DNA from: Mesorhizobium ciceri biovar biserrulae WSM1271
Lineage (GTDB): Bacteria; Pseudomonadota; Alphaproteobacteria; Rhizobiales; Rhizobiaceae
DNA: 64,000 bases
Direction: 5' to 3'
Assembly (NCBI RefSeq): GCF_000185905.1
Contig: NC_014923.1
Coordinates: 1,426,001 to 1,490,000 of the forward strand
Below, one piece after another: positions 1 through 10,665 of the stretch. Under the pieces are notes generated by a model. That model was not told the DNA's origin. It worked only from the letters and a program-made list of their open reading frames with translations, and did not search any database. The position numbers and the translations under genes are program-made. Position 1 is the stretch's first letter. Every line of letters starts with the position of its first letter.

Positions 1-204
1 TGGTTCGCAGCACAAGGCATATCCCCGCATCGGGTTGGCTACGAGCGCCTTTCGAGCAATCCGGCGGCGACATTGCTAGGCATCTGCGAAGTCTTGGGCG
101 TTCAAGCGCCGAATGCCGATGACGTGAGGCCCGGCGTTGCAAAGCTCTCCGACGACACGAGCCTCGACTGGATGCGCCGCTATCGTCTGGACGCAGCCGC
201 CTGA
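1..204 (+). CDS. C-terminal fragment of a Stf0-type sulfotransferase-like protein (left edge cut)
   Basis: An open frame runs from the first base to a TGA and gives 67 residues. The segment reads WFAAQGISPHRVGYERLSS followed by NPAATLLGICEVLGV, which resembles the end of Stf0/NodH-type PAPS-dependent sulfotransferases, where a conserved YE-x-L motif precedes a helix before the last strand. Such enzymes sulfate surface glycolipids or Nod factors. The PAPS-binding N-terminus lies outside the window, so the family call rests on this short tail only. The next gene starts 44 bases downstream on the same strand. Confidence 0.55.
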   Translation, partial: WFAAQGISPHRVGYERLSSNPAATLLGICEVLGVQAPNADDVRPGVAKLSDDTSLDWMRRYRLDAAA

Positions 205-248
205 CGCTTGATGGGCTGCAGCTGGAAATTGGAGTATGGGCAGAGACT

Positions 249-989
249 ATGACCGACCCTATCTACAGCGATCCCGACTTCGTCCAGTTCTATGATATCG
301 AGAACCAAAGCGGCCGTGCCGATTTTGATTACTGTATCGGTCTTGCCGTAAATCGCGGCTCGGTCCTCGATCTCGGCTGTGGCACTGGCCAACTGGCTGC
401 CGAACTTGCCGATGGGCATAATGTCACTGGCGTTGACCCGGCATCGGCGATGCTCGACGTGGCGCGGCGCAGGGCCGGCGGCGACAGGGTCGACTGGGTC
501 GAGGCCGACGCGCGAACTGTTCGGCTCGGGCGGCGTTTCGACCTGGTCCTGCTCACCGGGCATGCGTTCCAGGTTTTCCTGACAGGCGAGGATCAGATGG
601 CGGTGCTGGGCACCATCGCCGAGCATCTCGCTCCCGGCGGGCTCTTCATTTTCGACACACGAAATCCCGCCGAGGAGGAATGGCTGGAATGGACACCGCA
701 GCGCTCCGAACGGGCAGTTACACATCCCGGCCTCGGCACGGTCAAAGCCTGGTATGATGCCGAACACGATGCCGCTACCGGCATCGTCACCTACTCGACC
801 TTCTATGACATTCCGGGCGGTAGACCTGTTCTGGGCGCCGAATCCAAGATCGCGTTCCCCAAGAAGGAAGATCTTGCGGGGATGCTGGACGAGACTGGCC
901 TGTTGGTCGAGCTGTGGCTGGGTGACTGGCAGGGCACACCTTATGGTGTGACCTCGCCGGAAATCATCCCGATCGGCCGGTTGCGCTGA
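249..989 (+). CDS. class I SAM-dependent methyltransferase
   Basis: The 246-residue protein has the class I Rossmann signature VLDLGCGTGQLAAELA (about residues 39-54, motif I), an acidic residue after strand 2 (VTGVDPASAMLD) and a motif III region around the LAPGGLFIFDTR stretch. These bind S-adenosylmethionine. The substrate cannot be read from the sequence. No partner enzyme is adjacent; the next gene is a convergent kinase. It belongs to the broad Methyltransf_25 group of small soluble enzymes and is of usual length. Confidence 0.85.
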   Translation: MTDPIYSDPDFVQFYDIENQSGRADFDYCIGLAVNRGSVLDLGCGTGQLAAELADGHNVTGVDPASAMLDVARRRAGGDRVDWVEADARTVRLGRRFDLVLLTGHAFQVFLTGEDQMAVLGTIAEHLAPGGLFIFDTRNPAEEEWLEWTPQRSERAVTHPGLGTVKAWYDAEHDAATGIVTYSTFYDIPGGRPVLGAESKIAFPKKEDLAGMLDETGLLVELWLGDWQGTPYGVTSPEIIPIGRLR

Positions 990-990
990 T

Positions 991-1015
991 CCGGCCTGAC
1001 CAATAGGGCCGGCTT

Positions 1016-1017
<2 letters not shown>
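991..1017 (+). terminator. weak intrinsic terminator after the methyltransferase
   Basis: A CCGGCC / GGCCGG stem with a 10-base loop is followed by CTTTT. It overlaps the stop codon of the convergent kinase gene, so it may serve the rightward transcript. The U-tract is short. Confidence 0.45.
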
Positions 1018-3355
<2,338 letters not shown>

Positions 3356-3469
3356 GCGCAACCCCAACACATACGCACCATTTTAATGGCCGGGATTACG
3401 CTTCATTTACATTAAAATTTCGTTCGTGCGGGCAGGCGAGCCGTGCGAGCCGCCGGATGGACAGCGCGC

Positions 3470-4276
3470 CTAGGCCGCTTCCACGACGAGGGCGCGGATG
3501 CGGCCACTCACCGGGCCTTCCCCGAACCGTTTCCCAAGGGCATTCGCCACGTATCGCGTCACCTCCTCCAGCGAGCCACCGCGCGCCTCGATCTCGGCCC
3601 GCAGGGGCGTGCCCTGGCAATAGGCCGTGGCCGCCTCATATGGCGAGGAAGCGGCGCTGACGGCATCCAGCGGCTCTATGGTGATGTTACGGAAGCCGGC
3701 AGCATGCAGGTCGGCGCGGATGACGTCCGCATCGTGATAGCCATGCGGTGTCCTTGCCATGAAGCGAGGCGGATCGGCCGGGAAAAAATGGCCGAGCGCC
3801 CGCGTCACCTCATCGGCAAACTCGTTCTCTTCGATGGCACCCCAGACGTTGAACAGGAAGTGTCCGCCCAGCCGCATCACGCGCCGAACTTGCCCGTAGG
3901 CGCCCACCCGATCGGGGAAGAACATCGCGCCAAACTGGCAGGCCACGGCGTCGAACTGTGCGTCCTCGAAGGGCAGCGCCTGAGCATCGGCCTGCTGCCA
4001 GGTGATGCGAGGATCGTCCACCATCCGCGTGCGTGCGTGGTCGAGCATGGGCTGGTTGAGGTCGGTGACCACGATGCGCGCTTGCGCCGGCAGCTTTGCT
4101 GCGAGCGCACGTGTCACCACACCGGTGCCCGCCGCCACTTCGAGCACCGATTGCGGCCCGAGCTTCGACACCCGCTCCGCCAGATCCCGCGCATATGGCT
4201 CGAAGATCAGCGGCACCATCGCCCGGTCGTAGATCTCGGGAATGGAACCGCTGAACAGCTTGTCGGTGGTCGACAT
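3470..4276 (-). CDS. class I SAM-dependent methyltransferase (Methyltransf_11 type)
   Basis: The protein has 268 residues. Motif I is VLEVAAGTGVVTRALA (about 42-57), followed by an IVVTDLNQPMLD strand and LPFEDAQFDAVACQFGAMF, the usual post-II segment of UbiE/Methyltransf_11 enzymes. The start is the ATG preceded by GGAGG (seven-base spacing) rather than one four codons upstream. The substrate is unknown. It stands alone between the hybrid kinase and the prenyl synthase, both also leftward but separated by about 100 bases or more. Confidence 0.85.
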   Translation of the reverse strand: MSTTDKLFSGSIPEIYDRAMVPLIFEPYARDLAERVSKLGPQSVLEVAAGTGVVTRALAAKLPAQARIVVTDLNQPMLDHARTRMVDDPRITWQQADAQALPFEDAQFDAVACQFGAMFFPDRVGAYGQVRRVMRLGGHFLFNVWGAIEENEFADEVTRALGHFFPADPPRFMARTPHGYHDADVIRADLHAAGFRNITIEPLDAVSAASSPYEAATAYCQGTPLRAEIEARGGSLEEVTRYVANALGKRFGEGPVSGRIRALVVEAA

Positions 4277-4422
4277 GGCATCCTCCAACTCTTATCCGCA
4301 CCGCGTGCTTGCCGTGCGGATGTCAATCCTCTGCCTCGGCAGGCTTCCGCTCAAGTTCTATTTCAGAACCGGCCGGCGGGGACGTGCGTGCAATCAGCTC
4401 GATGTTCCGGCTGGCACCAACC

Positions 4423-5340
4423 TTAGCTGTTACGCGCCGCCACGAATGTCGCCGCTTCTTTCAGCAACTGGGCATCGTCGCCATAGGGCTCAAGCAGCGC
4501 ATGCGCCTGTTGGACGAGGCCGTGCAGCTGGCCGCGTGCCCAATTTGCACCATGCAAGGCCACCAGCGTCGCCTTGCCGGCGGCGGCGTCCTTGCCGGTC
4601 GCCTTGCCCATCTGGCTGGCGTCGCCGGTCAAATCGAGCAGGTCGTCGGCAAGCTGGAAGGCAAGACCGATCGCCGAGCCGAATTCGGCCAGCCGCTCGC
4701 GGTCATCGGCCGGGGCGCCGGCGATGAGGGCGCCTGCCTCGCAGGCGAAGCGGATCAGCGCGCCGGTCTTCATCGCCTGCAGCCGGATGATGCCGGCCTC
4801 GTCCGGCGGCGTCTGTTCGGCTTCGAGATCGAGCTTCTGGCCGCCGACCATGCCGCCTGCTCCGGCGGCGCGGGCAAGCGCCAGCACCAGGGCTGCCCGC
4901 CGCTCCGCCGGCAGCGCAGTCGACTCGCCGGCAATGATGTCGAAGGCCAGCGTCAGCAGGGCGTCGCCGGCCAGGATCGCGGTCGCCTCGTCGAAGGCCT
5001 TGTGCACGGTCGGCTGGCCGCGACGCAGGTCGTCGTCGTCCATGGCGGGCAGATCGTCGTGGATCAGCGAATAGCAATGCACGCATTCAAGTGCGGCGGC
5101 GACACGCAGTGCCGCCTCGCCGTCGGCGGAAAAAAGGGCGGCACTTTCCATGACCAGGAAGGGCCGCAGGCGCTTGCCGCCGTTCAGCACGCCATGGCGC
5201 ATCGCCGCCATCAGCCGGTCCGGCCGGGCGATCTCGCCCGAAAGCGCGCGGTCGTCGAGCAGTCGCCGCAGCAGCACCTCGACGGCGGCTGCCCGCCTGA
5301 TCAGCGCCATTTCGAACGCCATTTGGTCGTCATTCGTCAT
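4423..5340 (-). CDS. ispA: polyprenyl (farnesyl/geranylgeranyl) diphosphate synthase
   Basis: The 305-residue all-helical prenyltransferase condenses IPP with allylic diphosphates. Both aspartate-rich motifs are visible: the first in HDDLPAMDDDDLRRGQPT and the second in FQLADDLLDLTGD. The spacing DD-x4-D in the first motif fits bacterial short-chain (type II) FPP/GGPP synthases. The start at MTNDDQ is chosen over an in-frame start 15 codons upstream because family members begin there. The product chain length (C15 or C20) cannot be decided safely, so the symbol is tentative. The gene is divergent from mtgA, with a long hairpin between them. Confidence 0.85.
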   Translation of the reverse strand: MTNDDQMAFEMALIRRAAAVEVLLRRLLDDRALSGEIARPDRLMAAMRHGVLNGGKRLRPFLVMESAALFSADGEAALRVAAALECVHCYSLIHDDLPAMDDDDLRRGQPTVHKAFDEATAILAGDALLTLAFDIIAGESTALPAERRAALVLALARAAGAGGMVGGQKLDLEAEQTPPDEAGIIRLQAMKTGALIRFACEAGALIAGAPADDRERLAEFGSAIGLAFQLADDLLDLTGDASQMGKATGKDAAAGKATLVALHGANWARGQLHGLVQQAHALLEPYGDDAQLLKEAATFVAARNS

Positions 5341-5446
5341 GGCCGGGACCGGTAGCCGACACTCAGACGTTGCGCAAGAAGGCAAGCGCCATTATGCCGG
5401 AGCAGTATGAGCCCGTTCGGAAACTCTACTCCTGCGGTCATCTGAG

Positions 5447-5513
5447 GGCGTTTTCTGCGCTTCCGGTGCTTGCGTACTCTAATGTACGCTCCGCTCCGGT
5501 TCTCGAAAACACC
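5447..5513. repeat. long imperfect inverted repeat between ispA and mtgA
   Basis: Two arms of about 30 bases mirror each other around GTACTCTAATGTAC. Shared blocks are GTTTTC, CCGG, GC and GCGTAC on the left and their complements on the right. It could form a long hairpin in the 5' region of mtgA, or it is an intergenic palindromic repeat. No U-tract follows. Confidence 0.55.
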
Positions 5514-5613
5514 GTCACATGACTCACAGGAACGCGTTTCAAAACGAGCTCTCTGGCACGGGTTGGGCGGCTTGGCGGAACCGATCGTCGATCATGAAAC
5601 CGAAAAGCTGGAC

Positions 5614-6324
5614 ATGGCGACGAGATCGCGGGGCGTAAACCGCCGTGGTCTCAAGCGCTGGGTCCGGCGCGGCATCGTCGTGGCCGCGGTGCTGGCTTTG
5701 ATTCCGGTCGTGCTGACATTTCTGTACCTGCCGTTCTTCGTGCATCCTGTCTCGACGCTGATGCTGAAGGACCTGGCGACCTTCTCCGGTTACGACCGCC
5801 GCTGGGTGTCGATCGATGACGTGTCGCCGGTGCTGGCCAATTCCGTCATCATGTCGGAGGACGGGCAGTTCTGCTTTCATCGTGGCGTCGATCTCGGCGA
5901 GCTGAGAGGCGTCGTCGACGATGCGCTGGCCGGCGAAGCGACGCGCGGCGCCTCAACCATCACCATGCAGACGGTCAAGAACCTGTATCTCTGGTCGCGG
6001 CCGCTGGGCTCGGTGCGCAAGGTGGTCGAATTGCCGCTGGCCGTCTATTTCGATGCGGTGATGTCGAAACGGCGCATCATGGAAATCTATCTCAACATCG
6101 CCGAGTGGGGGCCGGGCATCTACGGCATCGAGGCCGCGGCACAGCACCATTTCGGCGTCTCGGCAAAACAGCTGTCGCGACGGCAGGCCGCCCTGCTTGC
6201 GGTCTCTTTGCCAAATCCGATCGCCCGCAATCCGGCCAAGCCCGGGCCTGGCCTGAGGCGGCTTGCCAATCTGATCGAGCGGCGAGCCGGCCGCTCGGGC
6301 GCCTATGTCGGTTGTCTCCGCTAG
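5614..6324 (+). CDS. mtgA: monofunctional biosynthetic peptidoglycan transglycosylase
   Basis: The 236-residue GT51 enzyme polymerises lipid II into glycan strands at the inner membrane. A single N-terminal membrane anchor is visible ([20 protein letters not shown] region, about residues 17-37). The catalytic GT51 motifs follow: [13 protein letters not shown] with the catalytic Glu, [16 protein letters not shown], and [16 protein letters not shown] start at the ATG that gives the usual family length; upstream in-frame codons run into the inverted repeat. There is no penicillin-binding domain, as expected for MtgA. Confidence 0.93.
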   Translation: MATRSRGVNRRGLKRWVRRGIVVAAVLALIPVVLTFLYLPFFVHPVSTLMLKDLATFSGYDRRWVSIDDVSPVLANSVIMSEDGQFCFHRGVDLGELRGVVDDALAGEATRGASTITMQTVKNLYLWSRPLGSVRKVVELPLAVYFDAVMSKRRIMEIYLNIAEWGPGIYGIEAAAQHHFGVSAKQLSRRQAALLAVSLPNPIARNPAKPGPGLRRLANLIERRAGRSGAYVGCLR

Positions 6325-6464
6325 CCGATCCAAAAAAATTCGCGCCAGTGCTGGCCAAAACGGCACAGGGCGTGTATAGGCACCCGACTTTCTCAGATTT
6401 AGGCCCCGACATGGCCCTTTCACGAGGGCGGGCGGGGCTTTTGACCATGTAGTGGAGCATATCC

Positions 6465-6647
6465 ATGGCCGTTCCGAAACGTAAAACATCTCCGTCCAAG
6501 CGCGGCATGCGCCGCTCGGCCGACGCCCTCAAGGCCCCGACCTATGTCGAGGACAAGAATTCCGGCGAAATGCGCCGTCCGCACCATATCGACCTGAAGA
6601 CCGGCATGTATCGCGGTCGCCAGGTGTTGACGCCCAAGGAAAGCTGA
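6465..6647 (+). CDS. rpmF: 50S ribosomal protein L32
   Basis: This 60-residue basic protein begins [18 protein letters not shown], the universal L32 start. It lacks the paired Cys zinc ligands (C- form), as is common in alphaproteobacteria. It sits 140 bases after mtgA and is followed at once by an intrinsic terminator, so it is likely transcribed alone or with mtgA. Confidence 0.97.
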   Translation: MAVPKRKTSPSKRGMRRSADALKAPTYVEDKNSGEMRRPHHIDLKTGMYRGRQVLTPKES

Positions 6648-6674
6648 GACCAGCCTTCCAAAGGTTTGAATTCC

Positions 6675-6703
6675 AAAAGGACCGGCCAATGGCCGGTCCT
6701 TTT
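6675..6703 (+). terminator. intrinsic terminator of rpmF
   Basis: A perfect GGACCGGCC / GGCCGGTCC stem with a three-base loop is followed by TTTT and preceded by AAAA. It lies 28 bases after the rpmF stop. Confidence 0.85.
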
Positions 6704-6880
6704 GCGTTTGGGGGGCGGGGTAGCGCGCATCTCGACGCGTGGGCGGCAATCGTTGCAGGCAACCGGCTGACATTGTTGTTGCGTGCGGTCTTCGACCGTG
6801 TTCAACGCTGCCATCGAAACATCTTGACGGCGTGCCTGTGGCGCATTCTACAAAGGATTGCCCCCACATGGAGACGCCAG

Positions 6881-7282
6881 ATGTTCGGTGCCATTCCGCT
6901 GCTGATCGTGCCTTTCGTGCTCTACAATCTCGGACTGCTGGGAATATTCGGCAGCGGTGACGATCCGTGGGCAAGCGAGGTCTTCTCATTCAGCATGATG
7001 TCGGGTGGCGTGTTCTCGATGACGCTTGGCGATCTGATGGTGCTGATCGGGCTGATCTTTCTGTTCCTCGAAATGGCGAAGTCGGTGCGCACCACCAATG
7101 CCTCGATCATGGACCATCTTCTGTCGACGCTGGTCTTCGTGGCCTTCCTGGTCGAGTTCCTGCTGGTGAAGGGTGCGGCCCATTCCGTCTTCTTCACCCT
7201 GATGGTCATCGCGCTGTTCGACGTGCTGGCCGGATTCGCGGTGTCGATGCGGTCGGCCAGCCGGGACATCAATTTGAATTAG
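6881..7282 (+). CDS. conserved four-helix membrane protein, function unknown
   Basis: The 133-residue protein has four hydrophobic segments: LLIVPFVLYNLGLLGIF near the start, LMVLIGLIFLFL, LLSTLVFVAFLVEFLL and a last one around VFFTLMVIALFDVLAGFAV. I start at MFGAIPLL because the longer in-frame extension would overlap the rpmF terminator and has no protein-like composition. No catalytic or binding motif is seen. I recognise no function; it looks like an uncharacterised inner-membrane protein. Confidence 0.7.
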   Translation: MFGAIPLLIVPFVLYNLGLLGIFGSGDDPWASEVFSFSMMSGGVFSMTLGDLMVLIGLIFLFLEMAKSVRTTNASIMDHLLSTLVFVAFLVEFLLVKGAAHSVFFTLMVIALFDVLAGFAVSMRSASRDINLN

Positions 7283-7350
7283 GTCCCCGGCGCGGAAGGC
7301 GGAAGTTTGACGGGCGCTTGCGCTGACAGTTGGCGCAAACGCCCCTAACG

Positions 7351-7535
7351 TCGTCATCCCAGGGCGTAGCAAGGAGCGTAGCGACGCGGCGCAGACCCCA
7401 GGGTCCAAGCCGCGACACGTGAGCGTTTCAGCGGTCCAGAATTCTGCTCCGCTGCACTCTACGGCTGATGTTACGGAATGGATCCTCGGGTCTGCGCGAC
7501 GGAGCCTCGCTCCTGCTCCGCCCGTGGATGACGAA
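7351..7535. repeat. Mesorhizobium-type intergenic palindromic repeat with long arms
   Basis: The left arm (7351-7407, reading TCGTCATCCCAGGGCG...) and the right arm (7479-7535, ending ...CGTGGATGACGAA) are imperfect reverse complements over nearly 57 bases, separated by about 70 bases. It fills most of the gap between the membrane protein and the GlcG-like gene. From memory, sequences of this type recur between genes in Mesorhizobium. No coding frame fits. Confidence 0.7.
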
Positions 7536-7545
7536 GTTCCCGACC

Positions 7546-7977
7546 TCACCCCGGATCGGCGGTGAAACCGGCGGCCTCGATGCCGGCGATTGCCGCGGCT
7601 TCGTCATTGTCCGACGTGTCGCCTGAAATGCCGACGGCGCCGATGATGGCACCGGCCTTGTCGCGGATCAGCACGCCGCCGACGACCGGCAGCACGCGCC
7701 CGCCCGAGACGTCCGAGATGCCGGCGACGAGATGCGGGCGCTCCTTGGCGAAGGCCTCGACTTTGCGCGAGCCCATGCCGATGGCGAGCGCACCATAGGC
7801 CTTGCCGGCCGACATTTGCGGACGCAGGAACGAGGCGCCGTCCTGGCGCTGGAAGGCGACCAGATGCCCGCCGGCGTCGAGCACCGAGACGCCGAGCGGC
7901 TTGAGCTTGAGATCGGAGCCCTTGGCAAAGGCGGTTTCGATGATTTGCCTGGCTTTTTCGAGCGGCAGTGCGGTCAT
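7546..7977 (-). CDS. GlcG/HbpS-family (DUF336) protein, possible heme binder
   Basis: The 143-residue protein has the GlcG/HbpS fold signatures: VSVLDAGGHLVAFQRQDGA near residue 30, a K-x-x-A helix SAGKAYGALAIGM, and the C-terminal IIGAVGISGDTSDND segment. Members of the family bind heme (HbpS) or occur as GlcG-like proteins in glycolate and propanediol loci, often without known activity. No glc genes are nearby, so the role is open. The start has an AGGAGA ribosome site eleven bases upstream. Confidence 0.85.
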   Translation of the reverse strand: MTALPLEKARQIIETAFAKGSDLKLKPLGVSVLDAGGHLVAFQRQDGASFLRPQMSAGKAYGALAIGMGSRKVEAFAKERPHLVAGISDVSGGRVLPVVGGVLIRDKAGAIIGAVGISGDTSDNDEAAAIAGIEAAGFTADPG

Positions 7978-8141
7978 GGCGGTCTCCTGTTTGAAACGCG
8001 TCGATCATCGATCGTCGGCGGGCGAGATAACATCCCCGTTCCGGTTGAAATTGCTTCGCGTGAAAAGGCAGGATGGAAAGCAGCCTTCGCCCGCTCATCC
8101 GGATAAGCGTTGCCGCTTGTATGGCTCCGGACGTGGCTGGG

Positions 8142-8387
8142 CTACTTCTTCTTGGCGCGGGCCGGTTTCTTGGCGGGTTCCGCCGGCGCGTTGGCGAGGT
8201 CTTCCGCTTCCTTGGCGAGACGCAGTGCCCGCAGCTTGTTGGTCTTGGCCTGGCGGGCATCGCTCTCGGCGGCGTATTCGGCCATCGCCTTCTGGCGGAC
8301 GGTTGCCGCCTCTTCCTGCTTCTTGAAGCGCAGGTCGGCGCGTGCGCGCGCAGCATCCCGAGAGTTCTCAACCAAGACCTTATCCAA
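8142..8387 (-). CDS. small charged coiled-coil protein with Lys/Ala-rich tail
   Basis: The protein has 81 residues, using a TTG start (MDKVLVENSRDAARARADL); the same frame stays open farther upstream but that part overlaps the HxlR gene. The body is a predicted long helix with alternating Lys/Arg/Glu and ends in EPAKKPARAKKK, a basic tail like those of nucleic-acid-binding small proteins. I recognise no named family with certainty; similar small proteins occur in rhizobia. It follows the HxlR gene by 65 bases on the same strand. Confidence 0.55.
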   Translation of the reverse strand: MDKVLVENSRDAARARADLRFKKQEEAATVRQKAMAEYAAESDARQAKTNKLRALRLAKEAEDLANAPAEPAKKPARAKKK

Positions 8388-8452
8388 TCCCGTGAATTGT
8401 GATTTTCCGCTTCTTCTAGCAGAGCCGGCCCCAAAACGGGAAAATAAGTTGG

Positions 8453-8974
8453 TTACGCGGCCGGGCTGGCGGCGAGGGCCTTGCTGGCAACCACCGCCTC
8501 GTAGGCGGCCTGCAAGGTCGCGCGGACAGAAGGGCCAGACATTGTATCGAGCGGCATGCCGAGATGCTCGTGCCGCAACTCGTCCATGAATTTGTCCCAC
8601 ATAGGCTGTCCGCCCTTTTCCAGCAGTTCGGCGCGGATCGACAATTCGTCGCTGACCGGCAGCCAGACGCGGCCCCAGGCGCCGAGATGGGCCAGGATCG
8701 GAACCAGCGTGATCGCCATCTCGGTCAGGCTGTAAATCGCCTTCTGCTTGTGCGAGGGATCGTCGGCCTTGGTCAGCATGCCCAGCTCCATCAGGCGCTT
8801 CAGCCGGTCGGCGAGGATGTTGGAGGCGATGCCTTCCATCGATCCGTTGAGCAGCTCGCGAAAATGGCGCCTGCCGCCGAAGATCATGTCGCGAAGGATG
8901 ATCAGGCTCCAGCGGTCGCCGAAGACTTCCAGCGACAGATTGATCGGGCACCCGGACCGGCGATCCATGCTCAT
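8453..8974 (-). CDS. HxlR-family winged-helix transcriptional regulator
   Basis: The 173-residue protein carries the HxlR core: CPINLSLEVFGDRWSLIILRD, then FRELLNGSMEGIASNILADRLKRL as recognition helix region and a wing ending KAIYSLTEMA. A Cys near residue 8 is at the position of the redox Cys of many HxlR proteins. The start is the ATG with GGAG nine bases upstream rather than an ATG 18 codons earlier. It is divergent from an alpha/beta hydrolase gene, with a palindrome between them, so it probably controls that gene and itself. Confidence 0.88.
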   Translation of the reverse strand: MSMDRRSGCPINLSLEVFGDRWSLIILRDMIFGGRRHFRELLNGSMEGIASNILADRLKRLMELGMLTKADDPSHKQKAIYSLTEMAITLVPILAHLGAWGRVWLPVSDELSIRAELLEKGGQPMWDKFMDELRHEHLGMPLDTMSGPSVRATLQAAYEAVVASKALAASPAA

Positions 8975-9030
8975 GAGATTTTTCTCCAAAACCGGTTGCA
9001 TTATCGTAGCAGTTTTATTATCGTGCAACC

Positions 9031-9047
9031 GATTGCAAAATGCAATC
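9031..9047. promoter_or_regulatory. candidate HxlR operator between hxlR-like gene and hydrolase gene
   Basis: A perfect 17-base palindrome GATTGCA-AAA-TGCAATC lies between the divergent genes, 26 bases before the hydrolase start. A direct repeat of TTATCGT (9001 and 9018) is close by. Binding by the HxlR protein is inferred from position and symmetry only. Confidence 0.5.
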
Positions 9048-9072
9048 AGTTTTGCAGAGAGGAGACTGCGTG

Positions 9073-9909
9073 ATGAGGACCACCGAACGCCCTGAGATTA
9101 TATCCGAAGTCTTTGGCGATCCGGCGAACCCGCCGCTGTTGCTGATCATGGGAGCGATGGCCTCGAAGCTGTGGTGGCCGGAGGCGTTCTGCCGGAAACT
9201 GGCCGGTGCCGGCCTGTTCGTGATCCGCTACGACAATCGCGATACCGGCCGTTCGACGAAATACAAGCCGGGAGAGCCGCCCTACACGTTCGATGATATG
9301 GCCGACGATGCAATGCATGTTCTGGACGACCACGGCATCGGCAAGGCGCATGTCGTCGGGATGTCGATGGGCGGCATGATCGCGCAGCTTGTGGCGTTGA
9401 AACATCCCTCGCGTGTCGTATCTCTGACTGTGATCAGCAGTTCACCGGTGGGAATCGACACATCCGGCCTTCCCGGGACGACCGAAGCCTACATGGAACA
9501 CTCGGCCGAGGGCGCCAAAGTCGATTGGTCGGACCGTGGCCAGGTGGTCGATTTCATCGTCAGGGATGCGCGGGCGATCGCCAGCACCACGCATCCATTC
9601 GATGCGGCGGGGATACGGGCCTTTGTCGAGCAGGATTACGACCGCTCCGGCGGCTTCCTGAGCGCGACCAACCATTTCATGCTCAAGGGCGGCGACGCCT
9701 GGAAGGGCCGCCTGCACGAGATCGCGGCGCCGCTGCTGGTCATTCACGGCACGGCGGATCCGATCTTTCCGGTCGAACACGGCGAGGCGCTGGCCGAGAC
9801 GGTCACCGGCGCAAGACTCATTCGCATCGAAGGTGGCGGCCACGAGCTGCATCCGGACGACTGGGCCGAGATGTCCGCAGCGATCATCGCGCATGTCCAA
9901 GCCGGTTGA
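9073..9909 (+). CDS. alpha/beta-fold hydrolase
   Basis: The 278-residue protein has the nucleophile elbow GMSMGG (about residues 98-103), the oxyanion-region LLLIMGAMASKLWW, an acid candidate in HGTADPIFP and the C-terminal catalytic His in GGGHELHPDDW. The arrangement resembles RdmC/aclacinomycin-esterase-like hydrolases; the true substrate is unknown. I start at MRTTER, which has GAGAGGAG upstream, rather than 11 codons earlier inside the operator. It is divergent from the HxlR regulator, a common pairing for inducible detoxifying enzymes. Confidence 0.85.
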   Translation: MRTTERPEIISEVFGDPANPPLLLIMGAMASKLWWPEAFCRKLAGAGLFVIRYDNRDTGRSTKYKPGEPPYTFDDMADDAMHVLDDHGIGKAHVVGMSMGGMIAQLVALKHPSRVVSLTVISSSPVGIDTSGLPGTTEAYMEHSAEGAKVDWSDRGQVVDFIVRDARAIASTTHPFDAAGIRAFVEQDYDRSGGFLSATNHFMLKGGDAWKGRLHEIAAPLLVIHGTADPIFPVEHGEALAETVTGARLIRIEGGGHELHPDDWAEMSAAIIAHVQAG

Positions 9910-10003
9910 AGCAGCATAGGCTGGTTTGACGGACAAGGCTAACCGCAACAGGCGTGCCGCATGGTAGCGGCCACCGACAATCCACGAAACAGACGAGCAA
10001 AAA

Positions 10004-10660
10004 ATGTCCCTGACACTTCATTTCCATCCGCTGGCCTCCTTCTGCTGGAAGCCGTTGATCGCGCTCTACGAGAACGCCACGCCGTTCACGCCTGTCATCG
10101 TCGACCTTGGCGATGCTGAATCGCGCGAGGCCTTCCTGAAGATTTCGCCGGCCGGCAAGATGCCGGCGCTGCGCGACGATGCGCGTGGCCGTACGGTGCT
10201 GGAATCGAGCATCCTCGTCGAATATCTGGCCGCGCACTATCCGGGGCCGGTCGACCTCGTTCCCGCCGAGATCGACATGGCGTTGGCCGTCCGCCAAGCT
10301 GACCGTTTCTATGATTTCTATGTGCAGGAGCCGATGCAGAAGATTGTCGGCGACCGGTTGCGTCCCGGCGACAAGACCGACCCGTTCGGCGTCGAGCAGG
10401 CTCGCGACCAGTTGCGCAATTCCTACGCCATCATCGAACACGACATGCAGTCGAAGATCTGGACGATGGGCGACAGCTTCACCATGGCCGATTGCGCAGC
10501 CTCCCCCGCGCTGTTCTATGCCAACAAGGTCGAGCCGTTGGGCGACAGGTACCCGGCTGTGAAGCGCTATCACGACCGGCTGCTGCAGCGCCCCGCCTTC
10601 GCTCGGGTGATCGGGGAGGCGCAGCCCTACTTCAAGTTCTTCCCCTACAACAACGGTTGA
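10004..10660 (+). CDS. glutathione S-transferase family protein
   Basis: This is a 218-residue two-domain GST. The N-terminal thioredoxin-like half has the SPAGKMPALRDD loop with the cis-Pro (about residues 49-56) and the LESSILVEYLAAHYPG segment that binds the gamma-glutamyl group. The C-terminal helical half contains the N-capping MGDSFTMADCAASPAL motif. Ser12 or Cys14 near the N-terminus (ASFCWKP) could be the catalytic residue. It ends five bases before the convergent ArsR-type gene. Confidence 0.9.
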   Translation: MSLTLHFHPLASFCWKPLIALYENATPFTPVIVDLGDAESREAFLKISPAGKMPALRDDARGRTVLESSILVEYLAAHYPGPVDLVPAEIDMALAVRQADRFYDFYVQEPMQKIVGDRLRPGDKTDPFGVEQARDQLRNSYAIIEHDMQSKIWTMGDSFTMADCAASPALFYANKVEPLGDRYPAVKRYHDRLLQRPAFARVIGEAQPYFKFFPYNNG

Positions 10661-10665
10661 TCGGG

